In this document: piece after piece, positions 20,054-29,844 of the stretch
Layout: every line of letters starts with the position of its first letter
Position numbering within the stretch: position 1 is the stretch's first letter
Assembly (NCBI RefSeq): GCF_000801955.1
Contig: NZ_JSZO01000008.1
Coordinates: forward strand, 1-64,000
DNA: 64,000 nucleotides
From: Ralstonia sp. A12
GTDB lineage: Bacteria; Pseudomonadota; Gammaproteobacteria; Burkholderiales; Burkholderiaceae
Direction: 5' to 3'
Made by a program: the position numbers and the translations under genes
The notes under the pieces: generated by a model
What the model was told of the DNA's origin: nothing
Databases searched by the model: none
Seen by the model: the letters and a program-made list of their open reading frames with translations, nothing else

Positions 20054-21957
20054 ATGCTGCAGTACCCATGTCACAACCCGTACCCCGCGCACGCTTCACG
20101 CATGACCTGCCGTTTGGCGCCACCTGCCTCGGGCCGGATCGCACGCGTTTCCGCCTGTGGGCACCCGACGCCACCGAGGCGTGGATCGAAATCGACGCCG
20201 GCCATGACCGCAGCGGCGACAACACCATCCGCATGGAGGCTGAACCCGACGGCTGGTACGCGGCCGTCGCACCGATCGGCGCCGGCTTGGGCTACCGATA
20301 CCGCGTGACCGACCGTAATGGTGTGACCCTCACCGTGCCCGACCCGGCAGCCCGCGCACAATGGCAAGACCTTTACGGCCCCAGCCTGGTGGTCGACCCG
20401 GCACGCTACCTTTGGCGCCACGCCGACTGGCAAGGCCGGCCCTGGCACGAGACCGTGCTGTACGAGTTGCACGTCGGCGCCATGGGTGGCTTCAACGGCG
20501 TCCGTGCGCGGCTGCCCGAGCTGGCGCGCCTGGGGGTTACGGCCATCGAACTGATGCCGCTGGCGGAGTTTCCGGGCGCACGCAACTGGGGCTACGACGG
20601 CGTGCTGCCGTTCGCGCCGGACGCCAGCTACGGCTCGCCCGACGAACTCAAGGCGCTGATCGACACCGCGCATGGCCTCGGGCTGATGGTCTTCCTGGAC
20701 GTGGTCTACAACCACTTCGGACCTGACGGCAACTACCTGGTGCACTACGCGCGCCGCTTCTTCCACAAAGGCGCACACACGCCCTGGGGCGCCGCGTTCG
20801 ATTTCCGCCAGCCGACCGTGCGCGAATTCTTCATCCAGAACGCGCTGATGTGGCTGATGGAATACCGCTTCGACGGCCTGCGCCTGGACGCCGTGCAGGC
20901 CATTGGTGAACGCGACTGGCTGGGCGAGCTTGCCGCGCGCGTGCGCCAGGCCGTGGAGCCCGGGCGCTACGTGCACCTTGTGCTGGAGAACGAGAACAAC
21001 GCTGCATCACTACTGCGGGGTACGACAACGTTGGCCACTGCGCCAAGTGGTCAAGCGGTGGATGCGACTGGCCCGTTTGAAGCGCAGTGGAACGACGACG
21101 GCCACCACGCGCTGCACGCCCTGCTCACGGGTGAGCATGAAGCGTATTACGCCGCCTATGCAGATGCGCCAGCCAAGCGCTTGGCACGCGTGCTGCAAGA
21201 AGGCTTCTGCTACCAGGGCGAGCCATCTCCGTTGCACAACGGCGCGCCTCGTGGCGAGCCCAGTGGCACGCTGCCGCCCACCGCCTTCGTGCTGTATCTG
21301 CAGAACCACGATCAGGTCGGCAACCGGCCGCTCGGTGAACGACTCACGCGCCTCGCGCACCCGGAAGCCTTGCACGCCGCGCAAGCGCTGCTACTGCTCT
21401 GCCCGCAGATCCCCCTGCTGTTCATGGGCGAGGAGTGGGGCAGTCTGCGGCCGTTCTATTACTTCACCAGCCACCACGGCGCACTGGCAGATGCGGTGCG
21501 CGAAGGCCGGCGGCGCGAGTTCGGGCGGTTCTCTGCGTTCTCCGATCCGCTCAAGCGCGAGCGCATTCCCGACCCGAACGACGAGCGCACCTACCAGGCG
21601 TCCTGGCCCGGCGAGGCCGAGCTCACCAACCCCGAGCACCTCGCCTGGCTCAACCGCACGCACCGGTTGCTGGCGCTACGCCACGCGCAAATCGTGCCGC
21701 GCCTGGTGGGCGCGCGCGCGTTGGATGCCGTACCGCTCGGCATCACAGGTGCGATGGGGCGCTGGCGGCTCGGCGACGGCAGCGTGCTGACACTCGCGGT
21801 CAACCTGGGGGCACAGCCGGTGTCGCTGCCGACGGCATTGGCCGGCAACCCATCGGACCTGCTCTATGAATCGCGCGACGGTGCTGCCGCCACGCTGGCC
21901 ACGCATCAAGTGCCAGCACATGCCTGCATCGCCCTGCTAACGCAGCCCTCGGACTGA
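20050..21957 (+). CDS. treZ: Malto-oligosyltrehalose trehalohydrolase
   Basis: The 635-residue GH13 enzyme releases trehalose from maltooligosyltrehalose. It has the N-terminal beta-sandwich (FRLWAPDA) and the TIM barrel with Asp280 (LRLDAVQ), Glu313 (LVLENEN) and Asp421 (NHDQVGN) as catalytic residues. The motif GYDGVLPFAP is typical of TreZ and separates it from GlgB. It starts on the ATG at 20050, four bases into the treS stop region, so the two are coupled. Its partner TreY, which makes the substrate, is not in the window. Confidence 0.92.
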
Positions 21958-21966
21958 GCCCTCGCC

Positions 21967-24222
21967 ATGAACCACGCGCCCTACGCATCCAACGACGCAC
22001 TGCATGCGCTCGCTGCGCAGGCGGGTCTGCAAGTCGAGTGGGAAGATGCTGCCGGCAACACCATGTCCGTGAGCGACGACGTACTGCGCACCGTGCTGGA
22101 CTGCCTGGGTCTGCCTGCCACCACCGCTGCAGAGGTCGCAGACAGCCACGCGCATCTGCAGGCCGAAGCCGACAACTTGACCGTGCCGGCGCTGATCACC
22201 GGCGTGGTCGGCCAACCCATCGAGCTGGAGACCGCACCAAACCGGCAGGCCGTGCTGGCGGGTCGGCCCTACCGTATCGACTACGAACACGGCAGCGGCA
22301 TCGTCGAAAGTACCGTCGGGGCCAACCGCAACCGCACCATGCTGCAACTCGCGCCCATCCCCAAAGCCGGCTATCACCGGTTGCGCATCGACACGGGAGC
22401 GGGCGGCAGCATCGAGGCCACACTCGCCATTGCGCCACCGCGCTGCTACGCCGTGGCCGATGCGTTGAAAGTGCGTGGACGGGCGCCGGACGCACGCCTG
22501 TGGGGCAGCTCAGCACAGCTCTATGGGCTTCGTGCTGCCAGCGAGTTGGCGTCGCTCTCTGCCGGGCTGGGTAGTTACGCAAACGCAGGCGCACTAGCGC
22601 GCAGCCTCGCGCAACGCGGCGCCGATGCGCTGGCCTTGAGCCCAGTCCACGCCATGTTCAGCGCAGACCCACATCGCTACTCGCCGTATTCGCCGTCAAG
22701 CCGGCTGTTCCTCAACGCGATGATGATCGACCCTGTCGCGCTGTTCGACGAGCAGGCCGTTCGGCACGCCGTCGTGGACTGCGGCCTGACTGACATTTAC
22801 GCGCGGCTGGAAACCGCAGAGCTGATCGACTGGCCCGTCAGTGCCACGGCTCGACTGACGGTGCTGCGTGCATTGCATCAACAGATGCAGCAACAGATTG
22901 CCGCAGGCGATGAAGCCGCCAGGCGGCTGCACCAAGATTTCCAAACGTTCTGCACCGTGCGTGGCCAAAGCCTGCTCGACCACGCGCATTGCGAAGCGCT
23001 CGATGCTCACGTGCGCGCACAAGATCCGCAAACGTGGCATTGGAAGCAATGGCCTGCGGCGTACCAATCGCCATCCAACCCAGCGGCGCACGCGTTTGCC
23101 CGTGAGCATGCAGATGCCGTCAACTTCCACCTGTTCCTGCAGTGGGTGGCCGCGCGCCAGTTGGCTGCCGCTCAGCGCAGTGCAGAAGACGCCGGCATGG
23201 CCATCGGCCTGATTGCCGATTTGGCCATCGGCACCGACAGCGCTGGCAGCCATGTGTGGAGCCGCCAGCAGGACGTGCTGATTGGCGTGACGGTGGGCGC
23301 GCCGCCCGACCTCTTCAACACGCAAGGGCAGAACTGGGGCCTCACCACGTTCAGCCCGCGTGCCATGCACGCACAGGGTTTCTCCGCCTTCATCGAGATG
23401 CTGCGCGCGGTGATGTCCACGCCCGGTGGCGTACGCATTGACCATGTGCTCGGGCTGATGCGACTGTGGGTGATTCCGGCGGGGGCATCCGCGCTGGATG
23501 GTGTGTACCTGCGCTACCCGCTGCAGGACCTGCTGCGGCTGATTGCGTTGGAGTCGTGGCGCAACCGCTGCATCGTCATCGGTGAAGACCTCGGCACCGT
23601 GCCGGGCGGACTGCGCGGGCAGTTGGCCGACACCGGCCTGCTCGGCATGCGCATCCTCTGGTTCGAGCGCGAGGAGGATGTGGCCCATCACCCGTTCCGC
23701 CCGCCGCAAGACTGGGCGCGCACCTCGGTGGCGATGACCAGCACGCACGATCTTTCCACGCTGGCCGGCTGGTGGGTCGGCCGCGACCTGCAGTGGCAAA
23801 GCAAACTCGGGCTGCTGCCCGCCGGCGTGGATGCAGCGCAGGCCCGCGTGCACCGCATGGCGGATCGGCATGCGCTGGTGGAAGCCTTCACGCGCCAGAA
23901 CCTGGCGACCGCCACCTTGCTGACCGCGCTGGAAGCGGCCAGCACGGCAAACGCCGCTGACGCTGCCGCCATCCTCACCGCCACGGCAGACGATTTCGCC
24001 ACCGCGGCCACGGCGTATACCGCCGCGGCGCCCCTGCCGCTCACCATCGTGCCGATGGAAGACCTGCTCGGCCTGCCGGAGCAGCCGAACCTGCCGAGCA
24101 CCATCCACACGCATCCCAACTGGCGCCGCCGGCTGCCGGGGCCGGCAGATGCGGTGCTCGATGATCCGGCCGTGCAAGCCCGCCTTGCGACGTTGGTCCA
24201 CGCCCGCAACGACATCGCCTAG
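21967..24222 (+). CDS. malQ: 4-alpha-glucanotransferase (amylomaltase, GH77)
   Basis: The 751-residue enzyme moves alpha-1,4-glucan segments between acceptors. Catalytic residues are Asp492 in RIDHVLGL, Glu540 in IGEDLGTVP and Asp595 in THDLSTLAG, all typical of GH77. It has the long N-terminal extension of proteobacterial MalQ (about 160 residues before the barrel). It follows treZ by 9 bases and closes the trehalose/glucan operon. It probably trims or reshapes maltodextrins that feed TreS/TreZ. Confidence 0.94.
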   Translation: MNHAPYASNDALHALAAQAGLQVEWEDAAGNTMSVSDDVLRTVLDCLGLPATTAAEVADSHAHLQAEADNLTVPALITGVVGQPIELETAPNRQAVLAGRPYRIDYEHGSGIVESTVGANRNRTMLQLAPIPKAGYHRLRIDTGAGGSIEATLAIAPPRCYAVADALKVRGRAPDARLWGSSAQLYGLRAASELASLSAGLGSYANAGALARSLAQRGADALALSPVHAMFSADPHRYSPYSPSSRLFLNAMMIDPVALFDEQAVRHAVVDCGLTDIYARLETAELIDWPVSATARLTVLRALHQQMQQQIAAGDEAARRLHQDFQTFCTVRGQSLLDHAHCEALDAHVRAQDPQTWHWKQWPAAYQSPSNPAAHAFAREHADAVNFHLFLQWVAARQLAAAQRSAEDAGMAIGLIADLAIGTDSAGSHVWSRQQDVLIGVTVGAPPDLFNTQGQNWGLTTFSPRAMHAQGFSAFIEMLRAVMSTPGGVRIDHVLGLMRLWVIPAGASALDGVYLRYPLQDLLRLIALESWRNRCIVIGEDLGTVPGGLRGQLADTGLLGMRILWFEREEDVAHHPFRPPQDWARTSVAMTSTHDLSTLAGWWVGRDLQWQSKLGLLPAGVDAAQARVHRMADRHALVEAFTRQNLATATLLTALEAASTANAADAAAILTATADDFATAATAYTAAAPLPLTIVPMEDLLGLPEQPNLPSTIHTHPNWRRRLPGPADAVLDDPAVQARLATLVHARNDIA

Positions 24223-24346
24223 TTCTTCCGCACGGGTTAACACCAACTGCGTCGCCTCACTGCCAGCCCTAGAATTCCTCTATTCATATAGATGACTAGA
24301 GCAATGCGATTTCTGAGCGTTGCCCACGTCACCCGGAGGAGACCGC

Positions 24347-25591
24347 ATGTTCGGCTGGTTCAAAGAGATTTCAAAAGGGGAGAAGCGCACCTTCTGGGCG
24401 TGCTTTGGCGGCTGGGCACTCGATGCGCTCGACGTGCAGATGTTCAGCCTCGTCATTCCCACCATCATCGCGGCGTGGCACATCGACAAGACCGAAGCCG
24501 GGCTGGTGTCGGGCGTCACGCTGGTGGCATCCGCGCTGGGCGGCTGGATTGCCGGTGCGTTGACCGACCGCTTCGGCCGCGTGCGCACGCTGCAGATCAC
24601 GGTACTGTGGTTCTCGATCGCCACATTCGCCTCGGCCTTTGCGCAGAACTTTGAGCAATTCCTGGTGCTCAAGGCCATCCAGGGTTTCGGTTTTGGCGGG
24701 GAATGGGCCGCGGGCGCCGTGCTGATGGCCGAGAGCATTCGCGCCAGCCACCGCGGCAAAGCCATGGGCACCGTGCAGAGTGCATGGGCCGTGGGCTGGG
24801 GCGCGGCAGTGCTGTTGTATGCGCTCACGTACTCCTTCATCGAACCGGACCTTGCCTGGCGCGTGATGTTTGCCGCGGGTCTGCTGCCGGCGCTACTCAT
24901 CATCTACATCCGCCGGGGCGTGCAGGAGCCCGTGGTTGCCAAAACGGAAGCGAAAGCAGACGCAATGCCGGTGTCACGCTTTCCGCTGCTCGACATCTTC
25001 CGCCCGCAGGTGCTGCGCATGACGCTGATCGGTGGGCTGCTCGGCGTGGGCGCGCACGGCGGCTACTACGCGCTGATGACGTGGCTGCCGACCTATCTGA
25101 AGACGGAGCGCCACCTGTCGGTGCTCGGCACGGGCGGCTATCTGGCGGTGATCATCTTCGCGTTCTGGTGCGGCTGTGTGGCCAGCGCATGGCTGCTGGA
25201 CGTGATCGGCCGTCGCGGCAACATCCTGCTGTTCTCGTGCTGCTGCGTGGTCACCGTGCTGGTGTACCTGCTGGTGCCGTTGTCTGACGGCGCAATGCTG
25301 GTGCTGGGCTTTCCGCTGGGCTTCTTTGCCGCCGGTATTCCGGCCAGCATGGGCGCGCTGTTCAACGAGCTGTATCCGCACGGCGTGCGCGGCACGGGCG
25401 TGGGCTTTTGCTACAACTTCGGCCGCGTGGTGTCCGCCGCGTTTCCGGTGCTGGTAGGCAAGATGAGCGCGTCGATGTCGCTCGGCACCGCCATCGGCAT
25501 TGATGCGGCCATCGCGTATTCGATCGTCGCGCTGGCCGTGCTGATGCTGCCTGAAACACGTGGCCGCGATCTCGCCGCTGTCACGGCCTGA
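24347..25591 (+). CDS. MFS transporter, aromatic acid/metabolite:H+ symporter type
   Basis: The 414-residue inner-membrane protein has about 12 helices. The first helix carries DALDVQMFS, an acidic motif found in the AAHS and related carboxylate symporters, and the loop after helix 2 has GALTDRFGRVRT. GGEWAAGAVLMAE in helix 5 is also typical. The start at 24347 follows GGAGGAGACCGC. The amidohydrolase gene comes 55 bases later, so the pair may import and hydrolyse one carboxylated or lactone substrate. The substrate itself cannot be read from the sequence. Confidence 0.87.
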   Translation: MFGWFKEISKGEKRTFWACFGGWALDALDVQMFSLVIPTIIAAWHIDKTEAGLVSGVTLVASALGGWIAGALTDRFGRVRTLQITVLWFSIATFASAFAQNFEQFLVLKAIQGFGFGGEWAAGAVLMAESIRASHRGKAMGTVQSAWAVGWGAAVLLYALTYSFIEPDLAWRVMFAAGLLPALLIIYIRRGVQEPVVAKTEAKADAMPVSRFPLLDIFRPQVLRMTLIGGLLGVGAHGGYYALMTWLPTYLKTERHLSVLGTGGYLAVIIFAFWCGCVASAWLLDVIGRRGNILLFSCCCVVTVLVYLLVPLSDGAMLVLGFPLGFFAAGIPASMGALFNELYPHGVRGTGVGFCYNFGRVVSAAFPVLVGKMSASMSLGTAIGIDAAIAYSIVALAVLMLPETRGRDLAAVTA

Positions 25592-25646
25592 ACACCCATC
25601 ACAAGATCATGACGACGCTCTTCACCCGTCGCCGCCAGGAGACCCC

Positions 25647-26567
25647 ATGCCCACACGCCGTGCCTTCAACACCGGGTTGCTTGCCATGCTAGGTTCCACC
25701 GCCCTCGCCGGATGCGCCGCCACTGGCACGCGCGACGTTTCCACATCGAGCACACCACGCATCACCGGCATCGATACCCACGCGCACGTGTTCGAGCGCG
25801 GCCTGCCGCTGGCCAATGCGCGCCGTTATGCGCCGGGCTATGACGCACCGCTGTCGGCGTATCTCGCACAACTCGACGCGCATGGCCTGTCGAACGGCGT
25901 GCTGATCCAGCCGAGCTTTCTGGGCACCGACAACAGCTATCTGCTCGCCGCGCTCAAACAGGCACCACAGCGTCTGCGCGGCGTGGCGGTGATCGATCCG
26001 ACAGCGCCCGAAACCTTGCTCACGCAGATGAATACCGAGGGCATCGTCGGCATCCGTCTGAACCTGATTGGCGCGCCAGACCCGCAGTTGAAATCGCCCG
26101 TGTGGCAGGCCGCGTTGGCACGCCTGCATGCGCTCGGCTGGCATGTGGAGCTGCACGTGGAGGCACGCCGCTTGCCCGCACTGCTGCAACCGCTTCTGGA
26201 AGCGCAGGTCAACGTGGTGGTCGACCACTTTGGCCGCCCCAACCCCGAGCTGGGTGTGGACGACCCCGGCTTTGGTGCATTGCTCGCTGCCGGCCGCACG
26301 CGCCGCGTGTGGGTCAAGATTTCTGGCGCTTACCGCAACGGAACCAACGGGCGCGGAGAAGCCATCGCCCAAGCCGCCATGCCACGCCTGAAAGATGCCC
26401 TAGGCCTGGACCGTCTGGTCTGGGGTAGCGACTGGCCGCACACGCAGTTCGAATCGCAGATCAGCTACGACAAGATGTGGGCCTTCCTTGACGTACTGCT
26501 GCCCAACGCGGCCGACCGCAAGCAAGTGCTGGTCGATACGCCAGCGCAACTGTTCCGCTTCGTCTAA
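25647..26567 (+). CDS. Exported amidohydrolase (COG3618, lactonase-like)
   Basis: The 306-residue protein begins with a Tat-like RRAF followed by a hydrophobic stretch and a lipobox-like LAGC near residue 24, so it is probably a lipoprotein or exported. The mature part has the metal-dependent hydrolase signatures DTHAHVFERGLP at about 44, VDHFGRP and GSDWPHTQFE, as in 2-pyrone-4,6-dicarboxylate lactonase and fucono-lactonase relatives. The start is fixed by AGGAGA before 25647. It is likely co-transcribed with the MFS gene. The substrate is unknown. Confidence 0.83.
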   Translation: MPTRRAFNTGLLAMLGSTALAGCAATGTRDVSTSSTPRITGIDTHAHVFERGLPLANARRYAPGYDAPLSAYLAQLDAHGLSNGVLIQPSFLGTDNSYLLAALKQAPQRLRGVAVIDPTAPETLLTQMNTEGIVGIRLNLIGAPDPQLKSPVWQAALARLHALGWHVELHVEARRLPALLQPLLEAQVNVVVDHFGRPNPELGVDDPGFGALLAAGRTRRVWVKISGAYRNGTNGRGEAIAQAAMPRLKDALGLDRLVWGSDWPHTQFESQISYDKMWAFLDVLLPNAADRKQVLVDTPAQLFRFV

Positions 26568-26691
26568 GGCAATCCGCGCGTTCCCCCGGAGTTCTCGCGC
26601 GATACCCCATTTCGCCAATCACGAATTTCGCTGCACGGGTCACGCTCCTACACTGGCCGCTCCTCGTCCCCACAAGAACAAAGGAGCAGCC

Positions 26692-27444
26692 ATGCAGCAG
26701 CATCGACTCGTCGACCAGCAATTCGGCCAGGTGGCCCAGGCCTATCTGACCAGCGCCGTACACGCCCAGGGTGCCGACCTGGAGGCGCTGGCTGCGCTGG
26801 CGCAATCGATGCCGCATGCCAAGGTGCTCGACCTCGGCTGTGGCGGCGGGCACGTGAGCTTTGCCATGGCACCGCATGTGGCGGCTCTGGTGGCTGCCGA
26901 TCTGTCAGAAGACATGCTGGCCGTGGTGGCCGCTGAAGCTGCCAAGCACGGCATCAAGCAACTGCATACGCAGGCCGCCCGCGCAGAACACCTGCCTTTC
27001 GACGACGGTGCGTTCGACATCGTCGCCACGCGTTTCTCCGCCCACCATTGGTACGACGTACGCGCCGGGCTGGCCGAGGCGCGCCGCGTGCTCAAACCCG
27101 GCGGCAAGCTCGTCATCGTCGACATCATTGCGCCGGAAACCCCGCTGCTCGACACCTTGCTGCAAACCGCCGAGGTGCTGCGCGATGCGTCGCACGTGCG
27201 TGACTACCGTGTCTCCGAATGGCAAGCCATGCTGACCGAAGCCGGTTTCCAACCGGGCACACCGCGCACCTGGAAGCTGACGATGTCCTTTGATTCGTGG
27301 ATTGCCCGCATCCGCACGCCGCAGGTGCGCGCCGATGCCATCCGCGACCTGTTCGACCGCGCCGCCGACGAAGCACGCCAGTACTTTGCCGTGGCACCTG
27401 ATCATTCGTTTGCAATCGACGCGATGCTGATCGAAGCGGTCTAG
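26692..27444 (+). CDS. Class I SAM-dependent methyltransferase (UbiE-like)
   Basis: The 250-residue cytosolic enzyme has the SAM site DLGCGGGHVS at about 45-54, the acidic loop AADLSEDM, and RFSAHHW plus LKPGGKLVIVD of the UbiE/YafE group. The ATG at 26692 follows AAGGAGCAGCC. It stands 190 bases upstream of the first histidine kinase and may be an independent unit. The methyl acceptor is not predictable; similarity to PhcB, the methyltransferase of Ralstonia fatty-acid signalling, was considered but is not specific. Confidence 0.88.
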   Translation: MQQHRLVDQQFGQVAQAYLTSAVHAQGADLEALAALAQSMPHAKVLDLGCGGGHVSFAMAPHVAALVAADLSEDMLAVVAAEAAKHGIKQLHTQAARAEHLPFDDGAFDIVATRFSAHHWYDVRAGLAEARRVLKPGGKLVIVDIIAPETPLLDTLLQTAEVLRDASHVRDYRVSEWQAMLTEAGFQPGTPRTWKLTMSFDSWIARIRTPQVRADAIRDLFDRAADEARQYFAVAPDHSFAIDAMLIEAV

Positions 27445-27635
27445 TACGTTTTGTCCCATCCGTCGGAGGGGTTGTCCTTACTGGGCGCCCTTTTTGGGAT
27501 TTCATTTAAGCCAGAATGAAAAAGATGTGACATCGGAACCCATGCGCGAAGGCAGGGAAAGCCAGTAATCTTGAGGGTCGCCGACAGTCTGCGTCGGTAT
27601 TGGCGCCCGGTGCATCGCGCCGGCTTCCGACCAAC

Positions 27636-29096
27636 ATGTACGCCCTCTTCCCCGCCTTCGTCTCGTCGCTGTTTTTGTTCTACGGCGTGTATGTGCTGAG
27701 CACACGCGGTCGAACACGTGCAAGCCTGGCGTTCTTCAGCATGACTGTCCTCACCAGCCTCTGGCAGGGGCTGTGGGCGTTCCTGTTTCAGACCAGTGAT
27801 GCCAACGTTGCGCACATCCTGGCGAAACTCGGCTGGATCGCCATCCTGATCGTCCCGACGGCGTTCTACCACTTCATGGCAGAGATCGCGGAGCGGGCGG
27901 AAGAGCGCCGCTGGATTCTCGCCTCGTACACGCTGGATGCCGTATTGATCACGCTGTTGCTCGGCACCCATTGGGTGATTGCGGGCGTCTGGCATTTTCC
28001 GTTTGGGTTCTATCCGAAAGCTGGCCCGCTGGAAGCCGTTCATATTGGTCAAACAGTGGTGCTGGCGCTGCGCAGCGCATGGCTGCTCTATGCGGCGCAA
28101 CAGCACGCGACAGCGGAAAAGCGCAAACGCCTGTGGGTGTGCCTGTTCGGTCTTGGGCTCTATACCCTTTCCGCTGCGGACTATGCGGTCAACTATGGCG
28201 TCGCGTTCTATCCACCCGGCGTGATCTTCATTGCAGCCAGCCTGGGCATCATTGCGGTGGGCGTCGTGAAGTTCGATCTGATGCATCCGTATGCATTGGC
28301 TGCCACGGTGGCCCACGAAGTCCGCACGCCACTCGCGACCATCCGGCTGCAAGCTGGCGAGATCGCACGCGCGTGGCCCGATCTGTTTCGCGGCTACCAA
28401 CTGGCAGTCGACAATGGCCTGTGCAACGATCGTGAGCCACTTTCGCCAGCCGTTCTTGAACGCGTCTCCAAATTGGCTGGCGCCATCAACGCGGAAGTTG
28501 CCAGCGCACACAGCATCATTGAAATGGCGCTTGCGTCGGTCACGCTGGAACGCCTGGACAAACGCACGTTCAGCGCGCACTCACTGCACGATTGTGTTGC
28601 CATGACGATGTCGCAGTATCCGTTCCAACCGGGCGAGCGCGAGCGGGTTCATGTCCGTGAATTTGACCCAGACTGGCATTTCGTTGGGTCCGATACGTTG
28701 CTGATGTATGTGCTGTTCAACCTCATCAAGAACGCCCTACACGCCATCCAGATCGCCAGGAAAGGCCAGATCGAGATCTCTGTCCGGCGCGATGCCGATG
28801 TGTATGTACTGGAAGTTCGAGACAACGCGACCGGCATCCCACCCGAGGTGCTCCGCCGCATCTTCGATCCGTTTTTTTCGACCAAGCATCACGGCAAGGG
28901 GGCCGGCGTTGGCCTGATGTTCTGTCGCCGCGTGATGCAGGCGTTCGGTGGCCGCATTCAATGTGAGTCGGTGGTTGGGGAATACACGCTGTTCTCCTTG
29001 CGGTTTCCCCAAACCTCAACGGTTCAACACAGCATTACGCAATTGCCAGCGACGCCTCCACTTCCAGCAGCTCGTAGTCCTTCGCACGCTGCATGA
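27636..29096 (+). CDS. 7TM sensor histidine kinase, first of a paralogous pair
   Basis: This 486-residue inner-membrane kinase has about seven helices in residues 1-215, then a HisKA/HATPase pair. The phospho-acceptor His is residue 227 in VAHEVRTPL; the N-box is LFNLIKNALHAI, and the ATP lid shows DNATGIP, FDPFFSTK and GAGVGLMF. The N-terminal layout and the Leu/Tyr-rich region after the H-box recall the PhcS/LqsS/CqsS quorum-sensing kinases. There is no receiver domain and no response regulator nearby. Its 3' end overlaps the convergent thioesterase-like gene by 62 bases. It is homologous to the kinase at 29845 along its full length. Confidence 0.87.
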   Translation: MYALFPAFVSSLFLFYGVYVLSTRGRTRASLAFFSMTVLTSLWQGLWAFLFQTSDANVAHILAKLGWIAILIVPTAFYHFMAEIAERAEERRWILASYTLDAVLITLLLGTHWVIAGVWHFPFGFYPKAGPLEAVHIGQTVVLALRSAWLLYAAQQHATAEKRKRLWVCLFGLGLYTLSAADYAVNYGVAFYPPGVIFIAASLGIIAVGVVKFDLMHPYALAATVAHEVRTPLATIRLQAGEIARAWPDLFRGYQLAVDNGLCNDREPLSPAVLERVSKLAGAINAEVASAHSIIEMALASVTLERLDKRTFSAHSLHDCVAMTMSQYPFQPGERERVHVREFDPDWHFVGSDTLLMYVLFNLIKNALHAIQIARKGQIEISVRRDADVYVLEVRDNATGIPPEVLRRIFDPFFSTKHHGKGAGVGLMFCRRVMQAFGGRIQCESVVGEYTLFSLRFPQTSTVQHSITQLPATPPLPAARSPSHAA

Positions 29097-29538
29097 CGTG
29101 CTCGGGCAACCGCTGGATGCTGCGGTCAGCGCCGGCAATCACGATCTGCTGGTAGCCAAGCGATACCAGCCGACCACCAGACATGAAGCGAAACACCAGA
29201 TAGGCCGAGCACGACCGAATACGAAACGTATTCAGATAGCAATCGACCCGCTGGAAAGGAAAGGTTTCTTCCACGAATTCCTGATGTGCCCGCTTTGTGA
29301 TGAAAATCACGTTGCCGCCCACCAGGTTTGCATCGACGCACTCGTAAAACCAGCGCTCGCGCGCCACACCCTGCCATTCAAAATAGCGTGAGAAATAGGT
29401 GTTGGCGAAAGCGTTGGAGTCTTTCAAATACACATCGAAAGCATGGTGGAAAGTCTGGCGTGCCGAAAATGGGGCGGAAAGATCTGCGTTGCGCAGGTAT
29501 TGTTCAACCACTGCGTCAATAGATTGGCCTGTCGGCAT
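29035..29538 (-). CDS. Hotdog-fold thioesterase-like protein
   Basis: The 167-residue cytosolic protein has YFEWQGVARERWFYE near 48-62, very like the WQGRCRE helix start of enediyne/acyl-ACP thioesterases of the hotdog fold. Beta strands with FPFQRVD and AYLVFRFMSGGRLVSLGYQQI follow. The ATG at 29538 has GGAG before it. It lies between two paralogous sensor kinases and is transcribed against both. By fold it would hydrolyse or transfer an acyl chain, which could make a diffusible fatty-acid-like molecule. That role is inference; no catalytic residue was assigned. Confidence 0.72.
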   Translation of the reverse strand: MPTGQSIDAVVEQYLRNADLSAPFSARQTFHHAFDVYLKDSNAFANTYFSRYFEWQGVARERWFYECVDANLVGGNVIFITKRAHQEFVEETFPFQRVDCYLNTFRIRSCSAYLVFRFMSGGRLVSLGYQQIVIAGADRSIQRLPEHVMQRAKDYELLEVEASLAIA

Positions 29539-29844
29539 GGTGTGCTCCGTCAATGGAAATGGCTGCAGGCGGCAGCCACGCATGCGCGGGAAATCCCACA
29601 CACACTCCCATTCTTGCGATGCGCGTTAGGCTTGGTAACAGATAAATTGATTACCCCACGCGATACACCCTATTTCTGTTTCGACGCACAACACCGCGCG
29701 CTAAAGCCTCCTCAAATTCAACTCAAACAGAATATCGACAAAACACACGCGTTTTATCTACTCGCTCCTGCGATTACCGCTACGTTTGAGAATTTCCGAC
29801 ATTTTTCGTCGTGAATCTTGCCTTTCTGAGTGGCCTCAAATTCC
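29539..29844. other. AT-richer divergent region between thioesterase gene and second kinase
   Basis: These 306 bases lack a gene and are clearly poorer in G+C than the surroundings, especially 29630-29810. They must hold the promoters of the thioesterase-like gene and of the kinase at 29845. A small AAAAC/GTTTT repeat lies near 29738-29753. No known operator was identified. Confidence 0.55.

Noticed and set aside
22696-24246. Long minus-strand frame opposite malQ
   Set aside because: Antisense shadow of malQ.
26692-27444. Identification of the methyltransferase as PhcB
   Set aside because: Only generic UbiE-like motifs are seen, and it is separated from the kinase by 190 bases.
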